Assembly: GCA_022432975.1 (NCBI GenBank) | Contig: CM039509.1 | Location: 2,969,982 to 3,033,981 of the forward strand | Direction of reading: 5' to 3' | DNA length: 64,000 bases | From: Begonia masoniana | Lineage: Eukaryota > Streptophyta > Magnoliopsida > Cucurbitales > Begoniaceae | Part shown: positions 37,834 to 49,936 of the stretch, piece by piece | Position numbering within the stretch: position 1 is the stretch's first letter | How the letters are laid out: each line of letters opens with the position of its first letter | Notes under the pieces: generated by a model | Databases searched by the model: none | Seen by the model: the letters and a program-made list of their open reading frames with translations, nothing else | What the model was told of the DNA's origin: nothing | Program-made: the position numbers and the translations under genes

Positions 37834-40663
37834 ATGCATTTTCAATTGTGTCTTTGGTGTTTGCACTGATTTGGTATTTACACTTTGGCCTCTTAATGAA
37901 TCTTATGTATGTCTACACTACATTTTATAATGATGGATCATTTCATTTCGTCTTCGCAGGTAGGAGAGCCATTGAGGGAAGATGGAACAATTTTAGAAAT
38001 GGATCATTTCATTTTGTTTGTTGTGGGTCCTTTCTTATGTTAATGAGGAACCAGAAATGACACTTGCAAGAATCCAAAATTTTCAATTGTCTTTGGTATT
38101 TGCACTTTGGCCTCTTATTGAATTTTACGTAGGTCTAAATGCATTTTGTAATGATGAATCATTTCATTTCGTATTCGCAGGTGGGAGATCTGTTGAGGGA
38201 AGATGGACCAATTTCAGAAATGGAGCATTTCATTTTGTTTGTTATGGGTTATTTCCTATGTCAGAAATGACACTTTCCTATGTCACACTACATTTTGAAG
38301 AGACGGTTTTATTGTTTTTATTGTTTATAATACGTATGTCGTCAACCTTAGCTAGTTCTCTTTTGATTTTTTGATGTTTTATTTCCTGTAAATGTAATAT
38401 GACATATGACTTTTCAATGGGTTTTTTCTTTTTGGTTATTTTGTTTTGATTAGGCGTTGAAAGCATCATAATTTCAACAGCAGATGAGAGGAGGGAGGGG
38501 CCTGATGACTAGAGTTATAATATAAAGGCAGCTGTTTGATTTGGGATTTAATATAAAGACAAGCCTTAAACAATCAACCATTTGTGGTTGAGTTAAGATG
38601 AATAATTAGATGTAGTTTAGCTTTAGAAAACAAGAAACATGGATGGGTTTTGGGTATAATATTGGCAAATGCGATGAATTGGCAGTAGAAACATATGGGT
38701 TTGTTGAGTCTCATGGCTATGTCATAATAGATCCCAACACTTGTCCCTGTCAAATTCCAGTTCATAGTTAATGTTTTCAATAACCAAATAATACAGAAGT
38801 ACAAACACGAGGAGAAGACTTATGAATCATAGAATGAGATTTAATTCCGAGCGCCTCTACCATCAACAAAAACACCAAAACATGAATCCCATCAATCAAC
38901 TACAAGTCTTCATTGTTATTTCCTTGATTGTTAAACATAAGCTACCAACAAACATACACTAAATTACATAGTCATATAAACATAAGTTACAAACAATACA
39001 ATTGTAAATAACCACAACTGTAAATACATTGCACTTTTTTTCTTCCACTTATTCAACATAGCTTCCTGGATTTGCTCAATGCTTTATATTTTTTATCGTA
39101 ACCCATTAATTATATTTTTCTCCCTCAATCCCATGGCTGCATCGTACCATGAAAAAAAATTGAATCCTCCTGATTCCACCCGTAACAAATTGCATGTTAT
39201 ATTGTATAATTACAAATTAACATTATAAATTAACATTATATTACCGCATAGTATTGACAGCCAAAAAATCTTCTACCAGGATTTTTCGGTGTCCATGATG
39301 TACGAAGACGAGCTCTTGCATTGCAAAAACATTTAACATTTGACAACACCTCCGAATTATCTATAAAATGACACAATGAATATTGTATAATTACACACAC
39401 CACTTATTTAAAGAATAATGAGAACCTATACCGATAGCACCTTCATTCCTTTGCGATGCATGCGAAGAAGTTATTGTCAATCAGATTATCTCAACAACAA
39501 CTACACCTTGAGCTCTACCCTACCAGAACAAATCCATCTAAAAACCATTAGAATTCATCCACTTCCACCTCATCCCACTGGGAAGACATGATCTCTACTA
39601 AATAATCAACGCAGAAAGGTGGTTCTAATTGTTTGCCATATCAATACAATAAAAGACAGAATTATTGAAAATATTCCTTGACAACAACAGAACAAAAATT
39701 TCCATTCATTTTCCTCAAATAAAGGCTACTGAAGTATTCCTTGACAATGACACACTACAGCACGAACATACGGTGAAAATGAGATTCAAAGTCTTAATCA
39801 TTGTTAAAGGAGGAGAAAAAAAACAAGAACAAACCTGAGTGGGAAGCAAAAATTGGAGCTTTGTAGGAGCGTCGGGTGCTTTCTGGAAAAATCAGAGCTT
39901 CACGACTTTCGGGTTGGAGCTCTGCTCTAGAAACTGGAAAATGGGAAAAATGGAGAGGGAGGGAGGATTTAGGGCTGGAGCGCTCTAGAAGGAGTTCACG
40001 ATTTCGTCTGGAAAGTAGAGAGGAGCTCGCGATCAAACCTGAGTGGGAAGCAAAAATCGGAGCTTCGTAGGAGCGTTGGGTGCTTTCTTGAAAAATCAGA
40101 TCTTCACAACTTTCGGGCTGGAGCTCTGCTCTGGAAACTGGAAAATGGGAAAAACGGAGAGGGATGGAGGATTTCGGGCTGGAGAGCTCTGGAAGGAGTT
40201 TGCGATTTCGTCTGGAAAGCAGAGAGAAGCTCGCACGATTTCGTCTGGAATGGGGAAATCAAAGAGGAATTGGGGATTTAGGGCTTCGTCTGGAAAGGAT
40301 AAGTGTTTTTCCTTTTGATTATTTAGTCTGCACGTGCATTAACGTAGAGTTTTAACGGAAATGTTTAAAAGGTTTAAATTGATAACGGAATGACAGTACA
40401 AGGTTCACTTTGCCGGTTTTTTTAGTACATGGGGTGAATTGAAAAAAGTGTATAGTACAGGATTCAAATCGATAATTTCCCTAAATAATTTATATATTTT
40501 AACAAGATTAATATTTATTATTATTTTTTATTTCACAGCTGAATTGGTACCGAGCATATTAGAACTGTATCTCAATTTAATTTGGTTTTGATTCTTCATA
40601 TCTGCGGTCCTGGTTATGGTTCCAAATCTTAGGAACTGTTAGTTTCACAGATCAGTTCAGTTC

Positions 40664-41759
40664 AGTTCAGTTTGACCTCAAAAATGGATCGTGTCTACCC
40701 AAGATCATACTAAAACCACTTTTTGATTATAGCCACTTGCCTACTCGTGTTGTTCTTTGTTTCTTCGAACACCCATTTCACACAATTTTTATGTATATTC
40801 TTCAATTTGTTTTGATATGTTTAGAAGTGAAGTAATTCAACCACATCTTTGTGTTTTTTTCCGTATTATTCATGTAAATCTATACAACTTTTTTTACTTC
40901 TTATTTTCGTTGGTGTTATGGTCCGGGTTGAAATTTAATTTTCTATTTAGGGTTGTAGCCCATTGCGGAACTGAGACTAAAACTAGAGAATCAAGACCAA
41001 ACCTTTCTTAAAATTTTATTAATTTTAAAAGTTCGGTTCAGTTCGACCTCAAAAATAGATCGTGTCTACCCAAGATCATACTAAAACCCACTTTTTGATT
41101 ATAGCCACTTGCCTACTCGTGTTGTTCTTTGTTTCTTCGAACACCCATTTCACACAATTTTTATGTATTATTCTTCAATTTGTTTTGATATGTTTAGAAG
41201 TGAAGTAATTTCAACCACATCTTTGTGTTTTTTTCCGTATTATTCATGTAAATCTATACAACTTTTTTTACTTCTTATTTTCGTTGGTGTTATGGTCCGG
41301 GTTGAAATTTATTTTTCTATTTAGGGTTGTAGCCCATTGCGGAACTGAGACTAAAACTAGAGAATCAAGACCAAACCTTTCTTAAAATTTTATTAATTTT
41401 AAAAGTTCGGTTCAGTTCGACCTCAAAAATAGATCGTGTCTACCCAAGATCATACTAAAACCCACTTTTTGATTATAGCCACTTGCCTACTCGTGTTGTT
41501 CTTTGTTTCTTCGAACACCCATTTCACACAATTTTTATGTATCATTCTTCAATTTGTTTTGATATGTTTAGAAGTGAAGTAATTTCAACCACATCTTCGT
41601 GTATTTTTCCGTAAGATTATTCATGTAAATCTATACAACTTTTTTTTCCTTATCTTCATTGTTGTTATGGGTCGGGTTGAAATTTATTTTTCTATTTAGG
41701 GTTGTAGCCCATTGCGGAACTGAGATTTAAAACTAGAGAACCCAACAACTAAAGAGGAG
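40664..41759. repeat. Three direct copies of a 365-370-bp unit
   Basis: Copies start near 40664, 41031 and 41406, each with GACCTCAAAAAT(A/G)GATCGTG and TTGCCTACTCGTGTTGTTC. The third is cut short near 41759. They differ by a few bases. No coding content is recognised; the unit lies just outside the MULE. Confidence 0.9.
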
Positions 41760-42353
41760 ATCTTTTGTTTCGGTGTATGAAACGATTTTACACACAAAAG
41801 CAACTTTCTCCATCTTCAACTTTTCGGAGAGAGGAGACGATCTTATTTATCGGGATGGCGGCCGGACGGAAGTCCGAGATAACAAAACTAGTCGCTTAAT
41901 AATAGGTGCGAATTAGTTTGGCCCATGTGCCAAATTGGCCTAACCAAGCCAGGTATGTATCCATTGATTAGTGGTACAAAACAAATACAAATGAAGAGAA
42001 TTAGGTACAAAAACATAGCCTGGCCCAGGATTTGGGCTTAGAAACTGAACCTTAATTGAGCTTAAACAACAAAGCTTAAATGAGCCGATAAACGAGTGGG
42101 CCTGGCTAACTCTAGGTTGCCACCATTGTCAGCTTGACTGTGGTAGTCAATTTTACTTTTAATATAAAAAAACAGTCTTTTAAAAATGAATTTTTTTCTT
42201 TTCTTAAACTAATTTTACAAACCAAAAAAAAAAGAACCATATAAAGATCGAAGCCCTAAAACAGTGTCATAACAAGGTAAAGAAACCTAAAATCGTTGCT
42301 TTTTCTCCAACGAACGAGAAATCTGTCGGCTGAGATAAACTTTAGAGAAGCAA

Positions 42354-42395
<42 letters not shown>

Positions 42396-43195
42396 GCATA
42401 CCTCTTAGAGAAGTTTTCAATTAATATATATCATAGAAGTTCTGGATCTTGATGAACTGCATTAATAAACAAAGATTTCTCTTCTGGGCAGATGTAAAAT
42501 GAAAAAAAAGCCATATTTTGATTAAAAATCAGATATCATAAAGCGGTGTTCTTCAATTTGGTTTAGGGTTTTTTTGTTCGAATCCAGTAGGACAGATAAG
42601 GCTTCCATTTCTGCTACTGCAACTACACAGTGAATTATTTTGATCAAGCTTCTATTTTAATATTTGAAGTCTTTTTAATTATCATCTGTATCAAATAAAT
42701 CAAAATAATCACTCTTTGAAGATGAAATTCATCAGAAATGCGACAAATATTTCTAGACCAAACTGAAAATCCAATAACAGAAAAAGAATGAAACAAAAAA
42801 CAACCCTTTAGAGAAATTAGGTTAAAGAAAATCAGACTGCCTCCATTGTTTCAAGGTGGTCCATCTTTGTAATGAAGAGTGGATGCTTTAAAGAACCTAA
42901 ATACTTTGGTCCCTCATCTATGGAGGTTGATGCTTGATACCTACGGATCTAATCAAATCCATCAAAGTTCTGTATTGCTTAGACCACAACTTTGGGATTG
43001 ACACATGATCGTGACTTCTCACATTGAAATAAAATTATTATTATTAGTCTTTGGAGAGTTCCCAGGTGCTTTCAATACAATATTGTCCGCTTTGCGTTGG
43101 AGTTTGCACAATTTGTAATTGGGATTAGCTTAAAACGTATTAGGTAAAGAAAAGAACTCTACTTATAAATTACTTAATTTTTATTCTACTAAACG
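41760..43195. other. Intergenic, no gene recognised
   Basis: AT-rich sequence with a (TC)n microsatellite at about 42359-42393. Neither strand shows a long ORF or a known RNA gene. Confidence 0.5.
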
Positions 43196-43200
43196 ATATG

Positions 43201-45513
43201 TGTAACACCCGGCATTTTTAGCTATGGAATTATCCCTTGAATTATCGATTGGGATTATTTCACTATTAATATAGTGAATATTTTATCAAAATTGTGGGAT
43301 GTCTAGTGGGGGAAACTAAACTGAGGTGTAACCGAAACAACGAACTAAATAACAATTTAGTTGGAAACCAAAGAGGGGCAATTTAGGAAGCAATTAAGGT
43401 TGGTGGAAGTAAACCAATGAGGAATTGGCATTTGGCAACTTGTTGAAGAAGACAAGCCTTCTCTCTCCCTTCATGCCTTCTTCCCTCTCTGCTACGTGAA
43501 AACCTCCCATTTTTCCCATCTTCTCTTCCCTGTATTCTCTCTTCTTCTCTCTGTTTTTTTTAGTTTCTTCTCCAAGCGACAGAACTCCTCTCCTCCGTTT
43601 CTTCCATTTTCTTCGATCAAAGTTCGAGGAGCACAGAGACAACACGATCAAGGTTTGAGGCACATAGAGGTAACACGATCAAGGCTCGCAAACTCTACAG
43701 CAAGCAAGTAAGTTCATGCGTATAAAGTCGGCCCTTAAGGCCCTACAATACGGAGGTACTAGGTTTATGTTGTCGGGATTGCCGATGGGTAGTTAAACCG
43801 TAGTTTATGTTTTAGGTTAAATGTGTTTTATCTTATGTCTTGCTTTGTTATTCTGCCGCCTGTATCTGTTATGTTCAAGCACCGTAAATGTTCATGCATA
43901 CACGTTTTTCCTGAAAATCATGCAAATGTTTTCTGTACACGATTTGAAGTTATGAAAGTTAAAACCTGTAATGCAATGTATGGTTAAGTGTGGATGAGGA
44001 CTGGCGGCCTGTTCTTGTCCTTCTCTGGGACGCTTGTAAAAAAAATTATCCCTGCCAAGGATACCCTGTGCTTTATCCCTCCCTGGGACCCGGTAAAATT
44101 ACTAACTACTAATATGTCATGTCCTGTTATGAATGTATCCCTGTATCCCTGTTGCGCCAGCTCCTCTACCCACTTATACTTCCCTGTCCAGTGAAATGTA
44201 ATGTAATGAAATGTAATGTTCATGTATTTGAAAATGTTCATGCATAGCATATGCACACTGCATTCTAGTATGTTCTTACTGAGCTCTAGGCTCATAGATG
44301 AACTCCTTGTTGTAGGTACGGATACTCCAGATGAGGACCTTGTGCCTCAAGATGATGATCTGATGTAGTTGGTGGTTCGAGCTCTCGGGGTGGTTGCTGC
44401 AGCCAGACAAATTTTGTCCCGAGGTTAAGAATTTAAAGTAAAGTCTGTGTCTGTAGACCCTTTATGGGATTTTGGTGTTGTGTTTTACAACTCTGTATAG
44501 TCCTGTGTTTTGTTTAAAAACTCTGTAGGAAATTCTGTTGGATATATAGTGTATTGATTCTGGTGTTTAAGTTTTCAAAACTGCTGTATTTGACAGTTAA
44601 ATTATATTCTAAAGTATTATGGGATTGCTTGGGATATTTTCTGTTAGTCTCTGCATGGATGGTCTCTGGTATTAGAGCCAGCCATGCTGTGTGATTTTTA
44701 TTAAGTTTCTGTCATGTTCTCTGTTTGTGTTCAAAAATCCAATTTTGAGCCGTTTTGAGAATTTGAAACTCATGTCTTTTGTTTTTCAGCTCTCTGTTGG
44801 TATGTATTTCTGTTGAAAAGTTGTAAAATTCTGCCTTTAAAAAATTATGTCTTCCGATTGCATCCTCCGTTGCTTTAAAATCACATCTACCGTTGTTGTT
44901 TTATTGCATTTTCCGGTCACTGTTCACAACTTCATCTTCCGGTCACTGTTCACAACTTTATCTTCCGGTCACTGTTCACAACTTCATCTTCCGGTCACTG
45001 TTCACAACTTCATCTTCCGGTCACTGTTCACAACTTCATCTTCTGATCACTGTTCATTTCTGTCTTATTATATCCCGAAGACTGTTTTCATTCCTTCCCG
45101 TTTCCAACCTCCTGGTTTTTGTTCTGTTATTCTCTGTCATTTAATCTGAACTCCGATTTTAAGTATGTTTTCAAATTTAAATGCTTAAAGTGCTCTGCTT
45201 CCTGTATTCATCTGTCGTTCATTTCTGTGGTCCAACAATTAATATATTTTTCTGATTTTGTTCCAAGGATTCTGATCTCCTTCTGTTGTTTACCCTGTAG
45301 TTCGGTGTTAACTGTTTTTTCCATGTTTGATTTCGACACCAGAGAACTCTCTCTCTGCGGAGTTTTAAAGTTTGTAAATATTCTGTTCACTGTTTCTTTT
45401 GACTGTCCTGTTTAAAAAAATAAATAAATAAATAGTCTCCGTTTTCTGTTAAATGTCCCGGAGTGACGGCTCGGTTCTCGGATCCCGATCGGGTTCGGTT
45501 GCGGGCTGTCACA
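43201..45513 (+). mobile_element. Solo LTR (copy E5) with target duplication ATATG
   Basis: Starts TGTAACACCCGGC and ends GCGGGCTGTCACA. Flanks ATATG (43196-43200) and ATATG (45514-45518) are identical. No primer site, polypurine tract or pol region was seen, so it is best read as a solo LTR of 2313 bp. Layout parallels E1-E4: a pyrimidine-rich leader (43450-43600), an acidic peptide ending in TAG at 44368, and a minisatellite (44909-45057). Primary sequence is strongly diverged from E1-E4. Confidence 0.85.
44909..45057. repeat. 26-bp minisatellite, about six copies
   Basis: The unit CATCTTCCGGTCACTGTTCA plus six further bases repeats with little variation. It sits at the same relative place in this LTR as the large minisatellite in E4. 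Confidence 0.93.
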
Positions 45514-45609
45514 ATATGAGATTGTGCATGTCTACTGGTATGATCTGAGCCTTCACAATCAACTAAATTTTAGGTCGTTTTTGTCTTCACAGGGCGAGAT
45601 GCCACGGTC

Positions 45610-45650
<41 letters not shown>

Positions 45651-46251
45651 GTTGTTGTTGTTGTTGTTGTTGTTATTATTAACCATCTTTTACAAGAGAA
45701 AGTAGAATTAAAACCCTAATCTCTTTGTTTCTCTTTGGATTATGATGATTTTCTTTAATGGCTATGAAGTGTTTCTTTGATGTGAAGAAAAGAAGAAACA
45801 AAGAAGACTCATGACTAGTATTGCACCCCATGTTTTCCTGATAAATGATGGGTAGTATCAATATTTCCTTCTAATTTGAGTTAGGAATTAAGCTATAATT
45901 TTTTGGAACAAAATAAATCCAAAAAATAATTAAACAAATAGTTAAGAATGCCACCGACATAGAAAATTTATAGTGATTCAACCTCAAATAATAATAATGT
46001 CTGTTGTACTACATCTTCACCACAATATACGATCAACATGCTCTCTCTTACACTTGCAAAAACTGTGGAGTCTCGGTTTTGTTAGTACAATATTATCTTT
46101 TTTGAATTGAAACTTGCACATTTTGTTTTTGCGTTTTACCTTAAAACATGTAGTGTCAGATTATGATGAGAACTCTACTTATAAATCATTGACTTCCATC
46201 TTTTCGAATGAGTGAGACTGTGCAAATCTCTTAATATAGGTTGAGACCTCA
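45514..46251. other. Spacer with TTA/TTG microsatellite
   Basis: Contains a (TTA)n run changing to (TTG)n and back at about 45609-45680. No gene recognised. Confidence 0.6.
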
Positions 46252-46562
46252 TGTAATACCCGGCTGTACGGACTATTATTATTTTAATGTAAATGACATT
46301 TTTGTAAATATGTCAAATCAAGTCCATTTTACGAAAAGAAAGCGTTATTATGATCCTAATAATTAATAAGGATTTTGAGATAAATTCCGGGAATTTTAGG
46401 AGTTTAACGCTAATTTTACGAAAATTACGCTTATTGTAATATAAAGAATACATTGGTAAAAAATAGTAAACGAGGTCCGAATTGCGAACGGACAGTTTTA
46501 ATAGAACTCTAGTAATAAGTTGAATTTATTGACGAAATAAGGAGATTTGGAGAAACCGAATC

Positions 46563-47884
46563 TGTAACAACCCCTATTCCCAGCAAGATATTGTTCGATC
46601 TGGGGATTGGGCCATAGCCCAATATCCTCCCCTCACGGCTTTGTTTGGCGAGAACTTCCCGGAAGGTCACCCAACCTGGAATTGCTCTCCCCGAAGCACT
46701 TTTAACTTCGGAGTTCTTATGGGATCCGTTGCCAATCGTGCTCCAAAACGCGTCTTACAATCTTGGGAGGGTCTCTTTACATATGTTTCATTTTCACATA
46801 CTTCCCCAAGCGATGTGGGATTGTGACAACCTCCTCTTTACGACCCAGGATTCGCCTATACTCGAGTCCGGGATTCGCCTACACTCGGCTTAGGTCCCGA
46901 GGTTTGCCCCGCAACTCAAGGTTTGCCCCGCAGTCGTACTCATACGTGCACATTCGGGTCATCACAATCACCCCCCCCCCCTCGGGGTCCTCGTTGGCCA
47001 CATTTCCGGTTGGGTACAGGCTTTGATACCATTTGTAACGACCCCTTATCCCAGCAAGATATTGTTCGCTCTGGGGATTGGGCCATAGCCCAATATCCTC
47101 CCCTCACGGCTTAGCCAACCTGGAATTGCTCTCGCCGAAGCACTTTTAACTTCGGAGTTCTTATGGGATCCGTTGCCAATCGTGCTCCAAAACGCGTCTT
47201 ACAATCTTGGGAGGGTCTCTTTACATATGTTTCATTTCCACATACTTCCCCAAGCGATGTGGGATTGTGACAACCTCCTATTTACGACCCAGGATTCGCC
47301 TATACTCGAGTCCGGGATTCGCCTACACTTGGCTTAGGTCCCGAGGTTTGCCCCGCAACTCAAGGTTTGCCCCGGAGTCGTACTCATACGTACACATTCG
47401 GGTCATCACAATCACCCCCCCCCCCCCGGGGGCAACCTGGAATTGCTCTCGCCGAAGCACTTTTAACTTCGGAGTTCTTATGGGATCCGTTGCCAATCGT
47501 GCTCCAAAACGCGTCTTACAATCTTGGGAGGGTCTCTTTACATATGTTTCATTTCCACATACTTCCCCAAGCGATGTGGGATTGTGACAACCTCCTATTT
47601 ACGACCCAGGATTCGCCTATACTCGAGTCCGGGATTCGCCTACACTTGGCTTAGGTCCCGAGGTTTGCCCCGCAACTCAAGGTTTGCCCCGGAGTCGTAC
47701 TCATACGTACACATTCGGGTCATCACAATCACCCCCCCCCCCCCGGGGGTCCTCGTTGGCCACATTTCCGGTTGGGTACAGGCTTTGATACCATTTGTAA
47801 CAACCCCTTATCTCAGCAAGATATTGTCCGCTCTGGGGATTGGGCCGCAGCCCAATATCCTCCCCTCACGGCTTTGTTTGGCGA
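46563..47884 (-). mobile_element. Cassandra-type TRIM array carrying 5S rRNA-like sequence
   Basis: Read on the minus strand: LTRs begin TGTCACAATCCC and end GGGGTTGTTACA. Each internal part starts with the primer site TGGTATCAAAGCC (complement at 47019-47031 and 47781-47793) and ends with a purine tract just before the next LTR. LTR copies: 46563-46828 (complete, 266 bp), 47034-47272 (short internal deletion), 47433-47589 (truncated), 47796-47884 (partial). Internal parts: 46829-47033, 47273-47432 (cut), 47590-47795. The 5S rRNA-like block inside the LTR identifies a Cassandra-type terminal-repeat retrotransposon in miniature. No protein is encoded. Confidence 0.87.
46648..46727 (-). other. 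5S rRNA-derived segment inside the Cassandra LTR
   Basis: On the minus strand the segment contains GGATCCCAT, GAACTCCGAAGTTAA, GGGTGACC and GGGAAGT in the order and spacing of the 3' two-thirds of plant 5S rRNA, including the internal polymerase III control region. Not a functional rRNA gene. The second LTR (47034-47272) lacks the part around GGGTGACC. Confidence 0.85.
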
Positions 47885-49936
47885 TTCACGGCGATTCTCA
47901 CTTCCAACCTCCGTTCGTCCTCCAATCGTTCGTTTCGTTTTCTTCACGTTTTCTCCTCCATTCGACGCTCTAGGTATGATTCTAAAGTTTTAGAGCTTTA
48001 GTTTTCGGTTTTCGCAAGGTTATACGGTTAGGATTTCGATTAGGGTTTTGTTAGAAATCAAGATTTAGGGTTCGAAATCGATAGATTGTTGTAGATTACG
48101 AATGTATAAGACGTATTGAATGTTATTGGACGAAGTTAGAGTGATTTGTGAGAAATGTTAAAATTGGAGAATTTTCGGGTTTTTAGGAAAACTCGTTAAT
48201 TGAAATTTTAAACAATCGAGCGTTAATCGTTGTTTAAATACTTCGATTAGTTAGATTAAGATTTTAGGAAAATCCTTTAGTTAAGGTTTTAGTTGAATTT
48301 GGACATTTAGAAGTTTGAATTCGTTTTAACGATAAACGTTCTAAATTGCTTAGGTAAACAACGCTCGTGGAAGGAGCTCGAGCTGCTTTGGACACGAGGT
48401 AAGTTCTCGTGATCTTCTCTGGCCGATTGGCCTACACCGTACGTCGAGGTCGTCTCGAGGAGTTTCGGAGATATATAGGCTTAAATATGTTTTGGTTGGG
48501 TAGTTAGGATTAGTTCTGTATAGGTTATGTTTTTAATTGCTTTATTGTCTCGATGGTATAAATCATGTATGTTTACTTTATGTCATATTGAATTGCTCAC
48601 GCATCACAGGTTTTATAAAGCATGAAAACGAATTTTGCACGATGTTTTAAAGAAAATGGCGATGTGGCCTGGAGAGGGGCTATTGATCTATTGTGTAGAT
48701 CGACTTACGGGTCTGTCACAATACCACATCTAACACGTACTCATATAGTTATAGGTCACGCGAGATGGGGCTCAGGCACGGCTGTACGTGTTGTAAGCGT
48801 GTACCCCCCCTCTAGCTGGAAAGAGTAGTCCGACCGCTGGATGTGCTCTCTCCGGTTAGGGGGAAGAGATCTCGGTGACACCCATAGAGTAAAGAAAAGT
48901 AATGAAAATGACGCATGATTAAGAACTCATACGCACAGCATGCATTGCATTTATGAGAGCTTGCTGAGATTTTTATCTCATAGGTGTCTGTATGGTGTAG
49001 GTGACTACGAGGAAACAGGTGAGGATGAGATCCCTCCACCTGAAGAGTGATCCAGTTGATGAAGGATGGCTGCGGTGGTGTGCTGGCGCAGTCGACGCTT
49101 ACCTGACCCGTGGGGATGTATGTATGTATAGATTTTGGGAAGTTTTGGGCTGATGATTGTATAGACATTTTGGGATGCTTGGTTATGGTAGTTGATAGGT
49201 TTATGTCTTGATGTTTTGAAATGTATTGGAAATGGATTTTATAATCTTTTGTTGATTTTAAAACAGGAGGATTTGTTTAGGTTTTAAACATATCCACGCG
49301 GTTTATTTTCATGAAAACGTACTTTGTTTTTAATTTCGTTTCGAGTAGGTTTCGGGGTGGTATTTCGGAAGACGTATGGATATCGGGTGTTTTATGTTAA
49401 AGTATGTGATAGTGATATTGGTGATGAAGCGTTGAGTGAATATTGTGAAATGTGTAGGCGTATGAAGGAGAAAAAGGAATGAAGAAGAAAAAGAGTAGGG
49501 GGCGATCAAACGCCTGAATGCAGGCGCTCGAACATAGAACTCTCTGGTTTTCCAGAGAGTTCAGCGATTGGGCGCGGGAAGAGCTGCGATCGGGCGCGGG
49601 AAGAGGAAAAAGAGGGGCGCACGATCGGTCAACAACGGCTGATCGTGCGGCCATGCATGGGGCGCTCGAGCGCCTCTCATTTGGCGTTCGAGCGGCCCTA
49701 TATTTTCTCGGCAAAGTGCCGACTTTGCCCCTCTTGTTTGCTGCTTTGTTTTAATTGTTTTAAATAAAGTTTTATTTGTTTATTTTAATTGTTAAATGTT
49801 TTGTTTTAAATGGTTATAAACTAGATTTCAATTTCTATTTCGATTTCGTTTCCGCCCAGAGTTCAGTTAAAGTTTATTAGGGATTAAAAAATATATATAT
49901 ATATAGTACGGAAATTGGGTACAGTATTAGGGTCGT

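Larger units (their letters stand above)
32935..40481 (+). mobile_element. Full-length MULE with long TIRs and 9-bp target duplication
   Basis: The ends are inverted: GGGAAATTATCGATTTGAAT at 32935 and its complement ending at 40481. The inverted repeats run 32935 to about 33769 and about 39604-40481 (835 and 878 bp) and each holds a tandemly doubled block of about 205 bp. Flanks TAAATATTT (32926-32934) and TAAATAATT (40482-40490) agree at 8 of 9 bases, the 9-bp duplication typical of Mutator-like elements. Inside is one transposase gene (broken), a 37-bp array and a noncoding 3' part with a doubled block of about 240 bp (37842-38080 and 38081-38290). The region 37834-39603 holds no further gene I can name. 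Confidence 0.92.
46252..49936 (+). mobile_element. LTR of family E (copy E1), interrupted by Cassandra array
   Basis: Starts TGTAATACCCGGCTGTACGG, closely matching 51429. It runs to 46562, is interrupted by the Cassandra-like array, resumes at 47885 and ends at 49936 in GGGTACAGTATTAGGGTCGT; the usual last bases (TACA) are missing. At that point it joins the interior of the next copy (E2), which suggests a deletion or recombination joint. It holds the conserved acidic peptide (ending in TGA at 49050) and hairpin words such as GGCGCTCGAGCGCC at 49661. Confidence 0.8.

Noticed and set aside
42255..42275. GTCATAACAAGGTA resembles the 3' end of small-subunit rRNA
   Set aside because: Only about 14 bases match and the flanks do not look like rRNA.
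46641..47993. Repeated small frames (MGGSLYICFI...) in the Cassandra region
   Set aside because: Cassandra-type TRIM elements do not encode proteins; the frames repeat because the LTRs and internal parts repeat.
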